A stretch of DNA of 64,000 nucleotides. It comes from Panopea generosa. Lineage: Eukaryota > Mollusca > Bivalvia > Adapedonta > Hiatellidae. The position numbers and the translations under genes are program-made. Shown piece by piece: positions 23,085-36,900 of the stretch. The stretch lies in the NCBI GenBank assembly GCA_029582155.1, contig CM055903.1:42795769-42859768 (forward strand), in the 5' to 3' direction. Numbering within the stretch: position 1 is the stretch's first letter; each line of letters begins with the position of its first letter. Under the pieces are notes generated by a model that was not told the DNA's origin, did no database searches, and worked only from the letters and a program-made list of their open reading frames with translations.

Positions 23085-24265
23085 ACATAATAAACAAGGG
23101 ATACATCCTATTACCGACTAAAGCACACGCAGCTGTCCATCATCATATAACATTCAAAATCATCCATACACGACTAAATCACACACAGCTGTTCATCATA
23201 ATATAGCATACAAAATCATCCATACACGTCTAAAGCACACACAGATGCCCATCATCATATAACATACAAAAACATCCATACACGACTAAAGCACACACAG
23301 CTGTCCATCATCATATGACATTCAAAATCATACATACACGACTAAATCACACACAGCTGCTCATCATAATATAGCATACAAAATCATCCATACACGACTA
23401 AATCACACACAGCTGCTCATCATAATATAACATATAAAATCATCCATACTTGTCTTAAGCACACACAGCTGCCCATCATCATATAACATACAAAAACATC
23501 CATACACGACTAAAGCACACACAGCTGTTCATCATAATATAGCATACAAAATCATCCATACACGTCTAAAGCACACACAGCTGTTCATCATCATAAAATA
23601 TACAAAAACATCCATACACGACTAAAGCACACACAGCTGTCCATCATCATATAACATTCAAAATCATCCATACACGACTAAATCACACACAGCTGCTCAT
23701 CATAATATAGCATACAAAATCATTCATACACGTCTAAAGCACACTCAGCTGCTCATCAACATATAACATACAAAATCATCCATACACGACTAAAGCAAAC
23801 ACAGCTGCTCATCATCATAAAACATACAAAAACATCCATACACGACTAAATCACGCACAGCTGCTCATCATAATAAAGCGTACAAAATCATCCATACACG
23901 ACTAAAGCACACACAGCTGCTCATTATATTAAAGCATACAAAAACATCCATACACGACTAAATCACACAGCTGCTCATCATCATAAAATATACAAAAACA
24001 TCCATACACGACTAAAGCACACACAGCTGCTCATCATCATAAAACATACAAAAACATCCAACGCGACTAAATCACACAGCTGCTCATCATAATATAGCAT
24101 ACAAAAACAGCCATACACGACTAAAGCACACACAGCTGCTCATCATCATATAACATACAAAAACATCCATACACGACTTAAGCACACACAGCTGCTCATC
24201 ATCATATAACATACAAAAACATTCATACACGACTAAAACACACAAAACACTATATACAACATAAA
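23085..24265. repeat. 56-bp minisatellite, about 21 copies
   Basis: Unit CATACACGACTAAAGCACAC then ACAGCTGCTCATCATCATAT then AACATACAAAAACATC. Alternating AAATCATCC and AAACATCC variants show pairwise higher-order order. CAGCTG occurs once per unit. Confidence 0.95.
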
Positions 24266-24589
24266 ACTTTACAGTTAAAGACAACTAAGATGGCATAGTA
24301 TATTTTGATACAAATACGAGGAGGTTTCGTAAAGTTAGCGGAACATATTTATAACAAGTTATAAGTTGTTAACAAGTTCCGTTTTATTAATAGAAATTCG
24401 TATTGATAGAAATTCATACTAGTATTCCGACAAATAGCACAATAAATTTCACCGATACAGTTTTAAAACTGAAAAGCGTTACCGTTATTTCAATAACGCA
24501 TACCAAGCGTGACCGGATTAAAGTCAAAATACTCTAAATTAATTAACGTCATGTCATTCTCAAATTACATTACTTAAAAATCATATGGT

Positions 24590-24860
24590 ATTACAATGAT
24601 AAAACCAGAGTTATGGTTCTTGTCTCTGTGTGTTCCATTGATGATGGTGAACACTATTGCGAAGTTTAATTCACATCCAATGAGTGGTTGCATAGATATC
24701 TAAAACTTAAGCGCAAAAGTTTAACCTGAGGGTCTACAGACGACGACGACGACGACGACGCCGACGACGACGCCAGGGTCATGGCAATAGCTCTCCTTGG
24801 ACTCGGCGAGCTCACACTCCGCATTGGTAATGGGGATGCAGGTGTTTTCTAAATTGATGA
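24590..24860 (+). repeat. Dispersed repeat ending in (GAC)n
   Basis: Contains AACCAGAGTTATGGTTCTTG, then AGTTTAACCTGAGGGTCTAC, then a (GAC)n tract at about 24738-24772, then GCCAGGGTCATGGCAATAGC. It looks like a 3'-end family with a simple-sequence core. Family assignment is from general impression of mollusc repeats, not from a search. Confidence 0.45.
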
Positions 24861-25630
24861 CATTTGTTTGATTTGTTTAGTTTTAGGATCGAACGATGAT
24901 ACCCATGTTTCATTAACTGTCACTTTCAAGACCCACCGAGCGACTTTCATTATGGCTTGGAAATCCAATATGGCCGCCAAATAGGTTACCATACTATTCA
25001 ATTTTCACGTTTGTCATTTACAGTATTTTATCACATATTTTTTTTTATGTCAAGTGTTATCACATTTTACTTGTATTTAATAATTTTAATAGTTTTATTG
25101 CGACAAAATATTCTGAAGAGAAAAGAAATGCAAACTAATGGCTAAACCTGTAAAAATTACAAACATTTCCATTATTCAAATATTATGTTATACTTTTGCT
25201 CAACATTTTCATCGAATTTTACAAAAATACATGCTAACATACGTGCGATAAAAATATTTTAAAACAAAGCAAATGTTTGTATCTATATGCAAATTAAAGT
25301 GGTTTGGGTAAATCAATATGACGTTATGTAACCGCTATTGGTATATTACTATGATGTGCACAATACTTTAGCCTTTGTACAATACCTTGTACATTTACAT
25401 AATTTTAAATACCATTTTTCAGCATGTAGACAGACGACAGATATGTTCCAATATTTTTCCAAATCTTATTTTTGGCTCGGAATGGTGATAGGAAAATAAC
25501 TGGTAAACTGTTCTTTTGATGCTTTATATCTTAGCTGCCGATATAAAGGTTGGTCACCTTAATGTGTGAATAATACCTTTAAGGACTTTACATTTGAAGA
25601 AGTGCTTGTTGGCACAAATACAAATTACTT
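24861..25630. other. No gene seen
   Basis: AT-rich; the frame at 24957-25145 looks hydrophobic but is only T-rich sequence. Confidence 0.5.
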
Positions 25631-25855
25631 GTGGAGTGCGTGATCTAGTGATAGAGTGCCGAATTCATGGTCGTATGGTCGTTGGTTTGATCCTTCACCA
25701 CGGCGTTGTATGGTTTTCTGTGCTTGGAAACACACCATAAATGAATGGAATGCTGGAAAGGATCCCGTCCTCGCTTTATCAAGTTGATATGAAACGGTAT
25801 GCATGCATACGAGAAGTATTTTCCAGCTGTAAACCCAACTTAATTCACACTCAAA
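25631..25855 (+). mobile_element. tRNA-derived SINE
   Basis: A box GTGATCTAGTGATAGAG and B box GTTGGTTTGATCC about 45 bp apart, then a body with TGTGCTTGGAAACACACCAT. The ATG-less frame on the opposite strand is a shadow of the element. Confidence 0.6.
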
Positions 25856-27052
25856 CAAGTTTGTAAACTTAAATCAATCGCTTATACAAGAACGCATGTA
25901 TCAACAGTTATTGCTTTCTATCATGACCTTTCATAGACATTTAGTCGAAGACCATATGTGCGCTTGTCTGAAACACATATACTGTCTATTGTTGTGAAGA
26001 ACAGAAATATTGAACTAGTTCTTTCTTGTTGTCATCAACCCGAAGAAATGCGTCCCGGACGTTATGGAGCTTTGCATAGCTTTGTATCTCGTTTCCTATC
26101 GTAGATCATGCTAAAGACTACAGTGCATATATCCAATCGCTACAAATCTGCTGACTGATGGGAGAGTTCTCTTCTTATAGTTATAGTTTTAACACACTTT
26201 AACTCTACTTTTAGAATGGCAGGCATGTTATGATTTTAACTTAAACTGTGCTACCAAGAATAACATAGTTTACCTCGTGTTTTCCTAGTTGTACACTGGA
26301 CTTAGTTTTAAGATCAGATTAAATCCAATGCGAATGTTGCCCTTGATGAAGAGGCACTGGCGTTTTTGGTGTCAGAAAAACTAGGCAGGATCGGCCTTTT
26401 TCACTTGACTTGGCACACGGAGTGGTAAATCCTTTGATATCAATGGCCGCTAATGTCTCTGGTCTCTCAAAACCAACTCTTGTTCTACCTAGAAGAGGGA
26501 CTCCTGAGTGATTCATATACTTTCTGATCTTGCTTCATAGTCTAGTTAGCTAAATTGAACTAAACCTATATTATCTATACCAACGTATTTCCAAAGTGCT
26601 CTACAAATAGATTTCCCATTGCTTCCATAGTACACATTTACTCATTTACTTCTAGCCATAATTAACACATTTGACCTGTTTGCAATGTTCAACATTTGCT
26701 CCTTTTCTCTATGTTTTTTTTCTTTATTTTCTAGTGACGTCTTAAATTTAACTGCTTTCCCCATTACAGATCCGAATACCACTCATATATAAAGCTTGTT
26801 ATTTGATTTATATGCTTTATCTGTTGGTTCTCAAGAAAATAATGATATTATATTAATTGTTCACTACACTTTTGCCATTTGCAAACTTTTTTGCTATCTC
26901 GTCCATCAAAGTCGTGTCATAAACGCAACAAGGAACCAAGTAAAAGTTCAGCAAGAGTTATTTGTTAAGCTGAGATTGCGTTCTTACCGCGATCTGACGA
27001 AACTTCAGTGTAACAGATCAATGGAAGTTCAAAGATTGTTCCAAGCAGTTAT
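25856..27052. other. No recognised gene
   Basis: An 88-codon frame at 26796-27062 and a 65-codon frame on the minus strand at 26319-26516 show no motif and no convincing splice sites. Confidence 0.4.
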
Positions 27053-28045
27053 TCCAATGTGAAGCTTTCCAAACAACACTGAATACTTATACCTTCGAAT
27101 ATACCTGGTCTGTTTTATTGATTTGTTGGTTGCTGATCACAAGCAATACATGTAGTTTGGGCATGATTAAAAAAGTCTGCAGACGCCCTATAATGTTTAA
27201 TGTTTTATGCATTCGGTTAAAAATGTTTATCATGAAACTAACGATGGATTTGAATTCAAAATTTGCAAAATGCTGAATAAGCAACAATTTGTGACTGATA
27301 GTTTAGAGACAACAAACAATTAACATCAACCCCTTTAACTTATAAATGTATTTATACATATGTCTGCTCTATTTGTCTTTAGAGTTTTGCATAGAAATTA
27401 TAAGAATCAGTACAACAAAGCATTAAAACAATAAAAACACAACCGACATTTCAGTATCTTTTACATTTTAAACCAATACATTTTTTTTCAAAGAAGCCAT
27501 TCCAAAGTGATGCTTTCCAAACAACACTGATTACTAGTACCTTCGAATATACCTGTCAGTTTTATTGATTCGTTGGAGGCTGGTCACAAGCAATACATGT
27601 AGTTTGGTCGGGATTGAAAATGTTTACAGACGCCCTATGATGTTTACTGATTTACAAATTATGACAACAGACTGATCAGATTGAGGTAGAAGGTCGCATT
27701 TGTCAATGATTGAATATTTAGCTGATCCTTCCAACATATTGGCGTGACAAAACGACTATGGGTATTGTGCATTCGGTTAAAAAAATATCATGAAACTAAC
27801 GAAGTTTTTGAATTCTAAATGTTTAAAATGATGACTAAGCAACAACTTGTAACTGATAGTTTTGAGACAACAAACATTTAACATCAACCCCTTTAACTAA
27901 TTTATGTTTATATACATGTGTCTGCTCTATTTGTCTTGTTTTGATATCTGTATTGCATAGAAACTAAATGAATCAGTACAGCAAAGCATTAAAACAACCA
28001 CAACCGACATTATCAGTACCTTTTACATTTTAAACCAATATATAT
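27053..28045. repeat. Tandem duplication, unit about 430-540 bp
   Basis: 27053-27480 is repeated at 27502-28045: shared markers GCTTTCCAAACAACACTGA, ACAAGCAATACATGTAGTTT, GCATTCGGTTAAAAA, AACATCAACCCCTTTAACT, ACATTTTAAACCAATA. The second copy has about 120 extra bases (27650-27770) between ATGTTTA and GCATTCGG, or the first copy lost them. Confidence 0.85.
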
Positions 28046-29160
28046 ATATTCATATCACTCACTTACATCTGAATTCTTTAAATTTAATTATGAACCTTTC
28101 ATACATTTCATTGAAGTTGGCCTAACACAGTAAAGTACACTAAATAATGTAAATATAACGTCACATCAGTACTTATATACATTTAAAATTGATTTCCTTC
28201 ACCCACGTAAATTTGCATATATGATACAATGTTTTGATCTTTATCATTAGAAAATATATTTCTATATGTTTACAAAGTGTGTAACTGTTATTTTGTAATA
28301 AATCTGACAAAATAGAAAAAACTTTAATAGAATATTCAAATTATAGAAATTGTAGCTATTTTTTTATGATTTTAAACCTATATTTCGCATATATCTATAT
28401 ATATTTTAAAATATGTTTTCGCAATAAAAACATTTAAATCAACAAATATAAATATATTTTAAAAACATTAGCCATAAAGAGCTATCAAATACCATTAACT
28501 ATTGTAAATATAAAGCCAAATAAGGATTTTGTCAAAGTTGAAGACCCTTTTGGTGACCATCAAGGATTTTCCGGCATTTTTAAAGTGGGTCTTTGTTAAA
28601 ACAGTTAATCTTGATCTATGTTTGTTCCATGTTTGGTGCTTTCTCAGAAATGGCTCCACAATAGAAATGATTCAAGCGTTTAGACGTTGCATGACTTATG
28701 TCTTTTTCCATGGCCGTTGGTTAATTGACGCCTTCGCTGACTCTGTTGTATAATTTTTTTTTTCTTCAAATTTTTTTCACCATATGTTTTCATAATGTTA
28801 GTCACAGTTTCTGAATAAGTTTTCTTTTTTAAAACACAAAACTTCATTGCATTCCACCGTATTGGCGTACGACACAAAAAACGTCATAATGTTCTACTGA
28901 CGTCACATTATGAAAGCTATTGACCTGTGGGTGGACGGGATATTATTGTTATGAAAATATATCAGCGCATATAAAAGTAATGAACATGTAAAGTAGTAGA
29001 AAATTTCGAAAATATCTGCCAAATAACGAAAAGTGATCCGGTTACGGTCGATGTACGTTACTGTAGTAACGATAAACATATTATTGGTATGACTATAGTG
29101 CTGATTTCTGGCCAATTAAATAAAGAATATAACAAAGGCATTTGATGAAGTTAAATTTCA
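28046..29160. other. AT-rich, no gene seen
   Basis: Long A/T runs; the 74-codon frame at 28529-28753 has no recognisable domain. Confidence 0.5.
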
Positions 29161-29164
29161 TATA

Positions 29165-30352
29165 ATATGGTTTAATAATTGTTTTACATGCAACACATCT
29201 TGACTAGACGGACAATTTACATACATGATCATTTACCAAGTATGTGGTTTTGTAGATGCCTTGATATTGTGTCTATGGTTTACATTAGAGCTAGGCGCAC
29301 TCCCTGTAGTCTGACCTATACATTTATGTCTGGTTGTTCACAAATAATTATCTCCATACTTTATTATACATTGTGAAAAGATCCCACAAAGCGGAAATTC
29401 CGTTGTTGTGATTTCAATTATCTTCCTTAAAATCACTCAGCGTAATTTACGTAAATTACAGACCTGACACAAAGTGTCAAGGTATTATTAAGACTGAAAA
29501 TGTGATCATGGCCTTGAGGTATGGGTCTGGATATTAAGCGCGACACTTCGTCACGTCATGTTTATCAATTAAACGATATAGTTTTAAAAAAAAAACATTC
29601 CTGGATGACAAAGTTACGAACCGAACACAAATTCAAAATGATGTCAAACAAACGAACAGTATAACCTTGAAAATTAAATTAGGGCTCTGGGTAATACGCT
29701 CTATGCGCCGTCGTGTCCTGTTGCTTTTGAAATGTTTCCATGGAGGACATTTGGTGTGTGACAGCCGCGTGTAAATGGAGATCATCTTATATTGAGACAG
29801 ATAAAGCATGTTTCTAAAACGAAAATATGAAATGTGTTGGTTTGAAATAATAGCATATGAAGGAATAGTTTAATTTTCCTTTCCTTTTATCTTAAAATAA
29901 CGAATAAGAGAGTAGTCTTCTTTTACAAATCAAACTATAATTGCATAACGCAGTCATCAGAAGTAAACACAATACTAATACAGCACCTGTGGATGTTGCT
30001 AGGATTGAAACAAAAAGGCGTTATATTCAGGTTCGACCGTTGTTTAAACAATAGCGACATATATAAGTTACATTTATAATACATTTAAAGACGTCAGACT
30101 TCGCGACGTTGAGAAATGTACCATGTGAAAAGCGCGCCAAACATATATATATATATATACATGGAGATAATTATTTTGTGAATAACCAGACATAAATGTA
30201 CAGACCAGATTATGGCGAGCGCGCCTAGCTACAATGCAAACAATAAACACAATATCAGGGCATCTGCCAAACCAATAAATGGTGTCAACCATTACTTATG
30301 TGCTATGGTTTTTTATTCAACATATCTGGACTGGACAGACAATTAACATACA
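29165..30352. repeat. Diverged foldback with an extra direct copy
   Basis: About 120 bp at 29245-29365 (GATGCCTTGATATTGTGTCT ... ACATTTATGTCTGGTTGTTC) is inverted at 30155-30275. In addition 29180-29225 (GACTAGACGGACAATTTACA) recurs in direct orientation at 30320-30350 (GACTGGACAGACAATTAACA). The interior has no coding sequence. Confidence 0.65.
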
Positions 30353-30793
30353 TGAACGGATAGTTTATATGAGTAAGATTCAGTTAAAGAGATGTATGAC
30401 TACTCACATGCTATATAAAGGACATGTGTATAAATCATTTCGATATATTCTAGTTACATTTTAGGTCTACGAGGGAATAAAACCAACACAAAATGTTTTA
30501 ATTGTTGAGTGACTGAATGACCGTCACACATCGTTATACTTTGTTATTATATTCACTGTTGTAAAAGTAGAAACCAGTTTATTTTGACAGAACAGCATCA
30601 TAATCTTATGTGACGGCACTCAATAACCGATGAAGAAGCTAGAACAAAGACCATATATATTTGGCTATAAGGTATTTGGCTATTTGGAAGGTACTGATAC
30701 AACATTCAGCTGAGTCAACGTGGTTACACGATTACACAAACATTGTAGTAATAGGTTATAAGAGTCCTCGAATAAATCAAAACAAACGTATAC

Positions 30794-30920
30794 CTGTCCG
30801 TTCCGAACATTTTGGAATATCATAGGACTTTAGTTTACGGTTGACGACACACCAGAATCCACTTCCTTGAGGTAGAGAACGGCAGAAATTATGATTTATA
30901 TCGTATTGTATCAGGTGACC
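30794..30920 (-). CDS. Kringle 2, C-terminal half exon
   Basis: Acceptor TTGTTTCAG before 30920 and donor GTATAC at 30793; phase 0 in, 1 out; 42 codons. Kringle signature H-N-F-C-R, G-F-W-C, then S-Y-D-I-P-K-C, matching the family pattern N-x-C-R-x-P...W-C...C-x-I-x-x-C except that the usual cysteine before D-I-P-x-C is Y here. Confidence 0.87.
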
Positions 30921-33900
30921 CTGAAACAAATAGTTCCCATATAGAAATACCATATAACAAATGATATGCATTTATCATATTTCGTCTTTTATCACTACTG
31001 AAATGAGTTCGTAATCAAAGACCTCGCATAATTCCTGAACAATGCATATCATAATCTAGATCTCATTTAGGCATTGCGTTATCATTTGAATTTACTAAGA
31101 ATCTTCTAGGTTACAGTCCCGGTCAAAGGCCAATGACATGGGGAAGGAAAATGTTCATAGGAACATTATATGCCATCTCTCTATGACAGAACGAATACAC
31201 TGTCTTATTACCTCAGTTACTACATAGAGAGTCATGTAAAGAAGCGCCAAATAGAAATAGGGGAGTTACTTAAGATGTCACATTACTTATTGTGACTTAT
31301 TGTGACTTATTGTGACGGTTTGATAATCAGTAAAGCTAAACTGAAATTGAAGATGTAATTTTTCAGATAAAATAACAACATTTGTTTGCATAATAAAAAA
31401 CAGACAGGTTTATAATAGACAGACGTTTTTATTCATAATATTTTGTTGTTTTTTTTTAACGAGGTTTAACGCCGTTTTAACACGTTTCAGGTTATATATG
31501 GCATATCCAGTTTCATTGAATGAATAAATGAATCTGAGTAAACCATCATTCTACCGAATGAAACTTGCAAACTTTCTCACATGAAGTTTATTTGAAGCGA
31601 GCGGGTCTCGAACCTTCAACCTTAGCGGTGAGAAGTAAATGATCTTTAGACAGCGCCTTAGACAACTCGGCCACGGATAAGCCATTTTTGTAAGAAATAA
31701 TGTAAGAAAGACAAACAAAGATACACATAAATAGCATGTGTTTGCATACATTTTGAGTTTTAATTTCAATGCCGTTTCCAATTTAGACAAATCAAGTTAA
31801 CTGTTCCCAAATTTAAAACACCCCAACCCAATCCCCACAAAAACATATCATAATAAAATATTATGGTAGCATCAATTAATATTCTGGAATGCTACAGTTG
31901 TGATTAGCAGTGCCTTGTTGTAACGACAGCCTTGGAAAGTGATACAATACCTTATTCCATTATCACTAATCGAGTTTATCTTCATATTAACCTCTTATTG
32001 TTTTTGAAACAAACACAACCGTCTATAAAAGGCTAACAAGTGTAGCGTATTCGGAGTACAAGTACATTTACAAAGCGGATAAGACAGAGAGTGTAACCGC
32101 TGGCAAAAACATCAGTGTAAGACAATTCATATAAGTCGATATAAATAAATGCAGAATAGCCAAATGTAAAATAACAGGCAAAAGGCGTCACAAATGGATG
32201 AAATGAAATATAAAAACAACTAGAGATTTATGGAAAATATACAAATTAGACACCCCAACCAAACGATAATGTTAATTTGGCTGGTTTTATTACTATTCTA
32301 AAGATTCATCTTCGGTATTCAAAACTGAACAGGACTCAAGATTTCTGCATAATTTTTATAACAATGCAGACAGACGTTAAATTGATGGACTAGATTTACC
32401 ATTTACTATAAAAGAAATTATGAAATCAATTAAGTTAGTAGGTACACATAAATATTGCTCTTTTAATAACATAATAAATTATACGAATATTTTCAAGGAA
32501 AGACTAGACATATTAGACAAACTTTAGGCATTTTTATTCAATTATATCCTCTATAAACAACGTTTCCCCAAATCATGATCTAAGGGAGTTTTTATCCCAG
32601 TTTATAAAAAAGGAAGACTCTAATGACCCCGCCAATTATAGAGAGAGATTGCACTAGTATGTCGTTTCGCCAAATTATCCACTTTTGTTATAAATGGAAG
32701 ATTAAAAAATACATAAGGCAACGAGATCGTTACAGATGCGCAATTTGATCTGAAGGCAAATTATAGCACTGTAGATGCGATATATATTTAAAATTATTTT
32801 ATATATATTTATAGAAATTCTCTTTGGCCAAAATTAATAAGAGCAGGTGCTTTTCAAAACTATTCGGTCGTTGTATGATGATGTAAACGTGTGTATTCTG
32901 ATCAGATGTTTACAACTGGGAAGTTGGATTGTTACAAGTGGAAATAATTTCGCCATTTTTTTATTTTCATTGTTCGTTAATGATATTGAATTTTTATTCA
33001 ACGTGATCAGAATTCGGGCTTGACTTTAAATCAACCTTCTATTTGTATATTACTGAAATAGCAAGCGGACTTCAAATGTTATTAAATAATCTAGAAGACT
33101 ATTGCACCAAATTGAAACTTAAAGTAAAAAACAACAAAGGTAATAGTACTCTGAAAAAGAATAACAATTAATAAAAATTAATAAAAATGATGTTTTCATT
33201 ATAATGGGGAAGCATTTGAAAGAGTCCCTAGTTTTAATTATTTAGGAGTGTCTCTACAAGTGAAGATTCATTTTAAAATGCTACAAAAACGTTGACGGGG
33301 AAAGTTGTTAAAGATATTGGTTCTTTGTTCTTTGGGGGGGGGGGGGGGGGGGGGGGGGGTTGATAGGACGAATAATATAGAACGGCTACACAGGACATAA
33401 AATATGGGGTTTCGATAGGACGAACAATAAAGAACGGCTACACAAGACATAAAATATGCAGTTTTGATAGGACGAATATTATAGAACGGCTACACAGGAC
33501 ATAAAATGACTACTTCATGTTAAAATGTCAACAAGTAGTTCACTATTGTATAGTGAGTTAGGTAGTTACCCATTGTATATAGTAAGACAAATAAGAATAA
33601 TTACAAACATTTATATTTCCTTGGGTTGTGTTCTGCAAAAACATAGTAATTATATATTATGAGTTTGCACGTTCATAACTGCAAATATGGATATTATCAT
33701 TACACTTTTAGATATCATTGAAGCGTCGAACCCGGTTTCACCCTACATATACTGAACGTAACAGCTAACCCGCCACTTTTATATTTACAGTATATATGTA
33801 TAGCAGTGTCGATATATTGAGAAGTGTAATCAAAATTGTTTGTTGTTTCATTTTATAAAGCATTATTGTTGTTTTTTTATCCAAGTCAAAATTTCAATGA

Positions 33901-36900
33901 AATTGCGTTTATAATGTTTGAGAAAATTCATGAAATGTCAGTTACATAAAATGTCAGGTGGCGGGTTAGCTGTTCCGGTCATTATAAAACTTTAGATTTT
34001 CCTCAACGGTTTTTTATTGAATACTGTTACCTCACTTAAATTGATTATGTCGCATGATATATTTACCAATTAATGCATATGTGTTATGAATGTACATATG
34101 CAATTGTCTTTCGTTAAGCAATTTTGTTGGGAAGAATTCAATTTAAAAGTATGTTTTCTAAAACTACGTGAAACGGACCCCTTGACTCTGAGTGGCACAA
34201 AATATAATTTATAGATAAAGTAAGTGATGCTTGTTACTCAACCATTTTTCTCAGGCACGTATTGGCTATCAGAAATTAGTAAATGTACCAACAGGTCTGA
34301 ATTTGAACAACTATGCTTAATAAAAACTAACCGATTACCGAGTTTAATCAATATTATGTAATCTGCATTGCTTTAGTTGATTCATCAAATATTTTTAGCA
34401 TACCACAAAATTGTATACCCTTCCAAAACGCCATGCATCACATGTTTCGCCGTCAGCGGCAGTATTCCATGTTCCGAAGTACACATCAACATCCTCAAGC
34501 ACACAGTTAGTTTCTGTTAGAATTTAAAAGAATTAAAAATGATCAGTTTGATTAAACATCGCTATTTCTAACTTTATTTCTATAAAACATTATAAAGGAC
34601 ACAGCATTTTTACTATACTTATATTGTAATTATTTAGGATTTATTCGTTTGCATTTCTAGATTGTAAATGTCTACTACCTCAAGTTAAGGCGTATACATA
34701 ACTACATGTAATAATACACATCGCATATCATGTTTTAAAACAAATATATCAAAGTAAATGTAGGCTACCGTAGGCAGAGAACATGCATGTAAACGATGTT
34801 TTATAGGGAAAGCAAATAAATCTATATTTAAAGGGCAGAGCGAAGCTTGTGTAGCCTATTTTGATCATTTAAAACTGTATATTACGGTGTTCAACGATAC
34901 AACGCTGACGTTACCGAAATTTTCAGGGATTATACATATTCCCTGATTATACATATTCCCTGTAACATATATATATATATATATATATATATAGCTCGGT
35001 TACATCATAACAAGTTATAACTGCGTTTATTTGTGTAAATAATGAGGATTTTATTGGCAACCATAAAATCAAATTCAGACGAAAAAAATCAGTATGTATA
35101 CATTTCGGTTATATTATAGTCCACCTGTTATCAATTAATCAATGGTTTAAGCGGTGCCCTGTGGCTTTGTTGTTGTTATTGTTGTAGTGATTTTTTCTTG
35201 TTGTATCGTCTGAGAATAGAGCAAGTTTGTATTAAAAATATACTCCAAGTAAAATTAAATGAACTTTTAATTTGTTGACAAAGTTTTACAAAGATTCTAA
35301 ATAAAAGACAGAATAGACAGCCGTATTAGAATTACTTAGAGATTGTATTCCCTATTCTCAGTTCAGTGAACAAACCAATGAAAACTGGTGGCCCCGGACC
35401 GACAATGAGAGATGGGCTAAAGATCAACGCGTATGCCATTACGCAGCTTACCTGTAAGGATTTTGTCTTCGAAGAAGTTGTGTCAAGGAAGTGGCCGAAC
35501 AAAGAAAGCCATAAATTGGAAATCGCATTACAATACAGAAATAGTTGTCTTTTTATCAAACAGCTGACGGCATACTTATCAGTATAAACAAAGAGACCAG
35601 GCGTTGTTTTCGAAATCAACTATTTATACTTAAACGAACTCCGGATAAAAAGAAGATGACCTTTGTCACATTTTTTCTCCAGTTCAGCCAGGAGAACACT
35701 ATTCTGTTCATATTCCGGTTATTATTATTACACGTCTGTTACAATTAGGCTTTTCAGTATAAAATAAGCTTACCGTGGTCCATCCGAGCCACGAAGCATC
35801 CTTCTGGGTACATTCCGGTTACATTATTACACGTTTGTTAGAACAAGACTTCTCTGTGTATAATAGACGATTACCGTCGCAACAATTTTCTAGCCCAGCC
35901 AAGAGATCACCCTTCAGTACATACTCCGGTTACATTATAACACGTGTTTTAAAACTAGACAGCTCTGTGTATAAATGACGATTACCTTTGTCACATATTT
36001 CTCCAGCCCATCCAGGACAACATCCGGTTACATTATAACACGTGTTTTACAACTAGATATCTCTGTGTATAAATGGCGATTACCTTTGTCACATATTTCT
36101 CCAGGCCATCCAGGACAACATCCGGTTACATTATAACACGTGTTTTACTACTAGATATCTCTGTGTATAAATGACGATTACCTTTGTCTCATTTTTCTCC
36201 AGCCCATCCAGGAGAACATCCTTCTGGAGACATTCCAGTTACATTATAACACGTGTTTTACAACTAGACCTCTCTGTGTATAAATGACGATTATGTTTGT
36301 CTCATCTTTCTCCAGCCCATCCAGGACAACATCCTTCTGGATACATTCCGTTTACATTATTACACGTCTGTTACAACAAGACCTCTCTGTGTATAATAGA
36401 TGATTACCTTCCTCACATTTTTCTAGTCCATCCAGGCTAATATCATTCTGGACACGTTTCGGTAAAATTATAACGTGTTTGTTACAACAAGACTCTCTTT
36501 GTTTAAAAGAAGGTTACCCTCGTCATATTTTTTATCCAGCCCAATCATGAAATTATTCTTCTAGACACATTCAATCACATTATTACACATATGTTGCACC
36601 TAGACTTCTTTGTGTATGAAAAAATAAAACGATTACCTTTGTCCCACTTTTCCAGTCAAGCCAGGAAAACATCCCTCTGGACACATTCCAGTTACATTAT
36701 TACACATACTAGACTTCTCGATGTATAAAATAAGCTCACCTTCGTTACATTTTTCTCTAGCCTAGCCAGAAGAACAACCTTCTTGACACATTCCAGTTAC
36801 ATTATTCCACGTATGTGATAACTTAACTAGACTTCTCTGTGAATATAAAAAGAAACTTACCTTCGTCACGTTTTTCTCCAGCCCAGCCAGAAGAACATCC

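Noticed and set aside
23085-24265. Regular array that could suggest CRISPR
   Set aside because: No unique spacers between identical repeats; units are contiguous minisatellite copies in an animal genome.
33268-33450. Proline run in a minus-strand ORF
   Set aside because: Comes from the 26-G tract; not a gene.
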